The notes beneath the pieces were generated by a model. That model searched no databases, had not been told where the DNA came from, and saw only the letters and a list, made by a program, of their open reading frames with translations. DNA of 5,992 bases, taken from contig JAFZLE010000389.1 in assembly GCA_017551645.1 (NCBI GenBank), positions 1-5,992 of the forward strand, in the 5' to 3' direction. The position numbers and the translations under genes are program-made. The DNA is from Clostridia bacterium (GTDB lineage Bacteria > Bacillota > Clostridia > Christensenellales > Aristaeellaceae). Below, piece by piece: positions 5,275 to 5,992 of this stretch (its first letter is position 1; every line of letters starts with the position of its first letter).

Positions 5275-5992
5275 GTGAAATACACAAGATCGGGCGGTTT
5301 GGATATATCCCTGTTTTCCCTTGGAACGGTGCAGCTGGGCATGGACTACGGGATAAACAACCCACAGGGCATGCCCGGCCGCGAGGCATCGTTTAAGATA
5401 CTTGACACCGCTTTGCAGCTTGGCGTGAACAGCCTGGACACCGCGGTAGGCTACGGGGATTCCGAGCGGCTGATAGGCGAGTGGCTCGAAAGGGTACCGC
5501 CTGCCGCCCGGCCGCTCATCACTACCAAAGTCGACAGGCTGGATACAAGCTCCGGGGCCACGCTGAGGGCGTCTTTGCGTGACAGCGCGGAGGTCTCCCG
5601 TAAAAGGCTGGGCCTTGAGCGGATACCGCTGCTGATGGTGCACAACTTCGAGCAGTACGCGCAGGCGCCTGACGAGGTACGCAGGGCTTTTGAGGAGCTG
5701 CGCGCCGAAGGCCTTATAGAACGCTGGGGCATTTCTGCCTACAGCCGCCACGATTACCGCATGCTGGCAGATTCAGGCGCTGATGCCGTGCAGGTGCCCC
5801 AGAACGTGTTTGACTGGAGGCAGATCACAGGCGGAGGCTGGGACGCCCTGGTGCGCAGCCGAAAAATCATATTCGTGCGCAGCGTGTTTTTGCAGGGGCT
5901 CGTGTTCATGGAGCCGGAGAGTCTGCCCGAACAGATGCGGCACGCTGCCCCGGTCCTCAGGTCATTTTGCGATATATGCCGGGAATTTGCCA
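5275..5992 (+). CDS. Aldo/keto reductase (3' end missing)
   Basis: The frame starts at GTG and remains open to the window end, giving 239 residues of an expected 300 or so. The start is well constrained: an in-frame TAA lies at 5248-5250, and the next ATG (5341) would cut off the first barrel strand. The ribosome binding site is weak (GGGAT at 5264-5268, AAGG at 5269-5272), which suggests low or coupled translation. Aldo/keto reductases reduce carbonyls with NADPH on a TIM barrel. The catalytic tetrad is visible: Asp55 and Tyr60 in LDTAVGYGDSE, Lys85 in TTK, and His123 in LLMVHNF. A GTVQLGMDYGI start is typical of COG0667-type members, which occur both in sugar catabolism and in glycan-synthesis clusters. 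The gene begins 54 nt after the SDR stop with no terminator between, so it is likely in the same operon. The substrate is unknown. Confidence 0.92.
   Translation, partial: MKYTRSGGLDISLFSLGTVQLGMDYGINNPQGMPGREASFKILDTALQLGVNSLDTAVGYGDSERLIGEWLERVPPAARPLITTKVDRLDTSSGATLRASLRDSAEVSRKRLGLERIPLLMVHNFEQYAQAPDEVRRAFEELRAEGLIERWGISAYSRHDYRMLADSGADAVQVPQNVFDWRQITGGGWDALVRSRKIIFVRSVFLQGLVFMEPESLPEQMRHAAPVLRSFCDICREFA

Noticed and set aside
4636..5751. Long open frame (371 codons) on the minus strand
   Set aside because: It lies opposite the SDR and aldo/keto reductase genes, whose catalytic motifs are clear on the + strand; the translation is low-complexity (Arg/His/Val/Pro-rich) with no recognisable motif. 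It is an antisense shadow of G+C-biased codons.

Overview
All seven genes supported here lie on the + strand, tightly packed, at a fairly high G+C (mid-to-upper 50s percent by eye). ATA is used about as often as ATC for Ile (8 ATA against 9 ATC in the gene at 611-1309), AGG is a common Arg codon, and ribosome binding sites are AGGAG-like. This style, with an archaeal-type TIM-barrel isomerase and a long YjbQ protein, suggests an anaerobic bacterium of the Clostridia (Bacillota) or possibly Synergistota. The taxonomic call is an inference from style; no marker gene is present. There is no RNA gene, CRISPR array or mobile element.

First block (1-2181): the 3' part of a KpsF/GutQ-type SIS sugar-phosphate isomerase, then 15 nt later a triosephosphate-isomerase-like protein of the archaeal branch, then after a 136-nt gap a YjbQ/UPF0047 protein with a C-terminal extension. 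The block closes with a clear intrinsic terminator (2145-2181). Both isomerases keep their folds and some catalytic residues but have lost others (the TIM lysine; the SIS lysine and one glutamate), which suggests substrates other than the textbook ones.

Second block (2268-end): a good sigma-70-type promoter with an extended -10 starts a new unit. It encodes an Ldh_2-family NAD(P)-dependent 2-hydroxyacid dehydrogenase, an unrecognised polytopic membrane protein with two cysteine clusters, a classical SDR dehydrogenase with a roughly 10-residue insertion in the active-site loop, and an aldo/keto reductase that runs off the window. A 10-bp palindrome sits at the predicted transcription start, and a perfect 16-bp palindrome with a LacI-family-like core lies just upstream of the SDR gene.

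Taken together, two sugar-phosphate isomerases, three different oxidoreductases and a YjbQ protein look like an accessory carbohydrate, polyol or sugar-acid pathway. The closest parallel I can name is erythritol catabolism, where a TIM paralogue and a second sugar-phosphate isomerase act in series. The substrate cannot be read from this window, because no kinase, aldolase, transporter or regulator is visible. An alternative is modified-sugar (glycan) synthesis, since the SDR and aldo/keto reductase also resemble enzymes found in such clusters.
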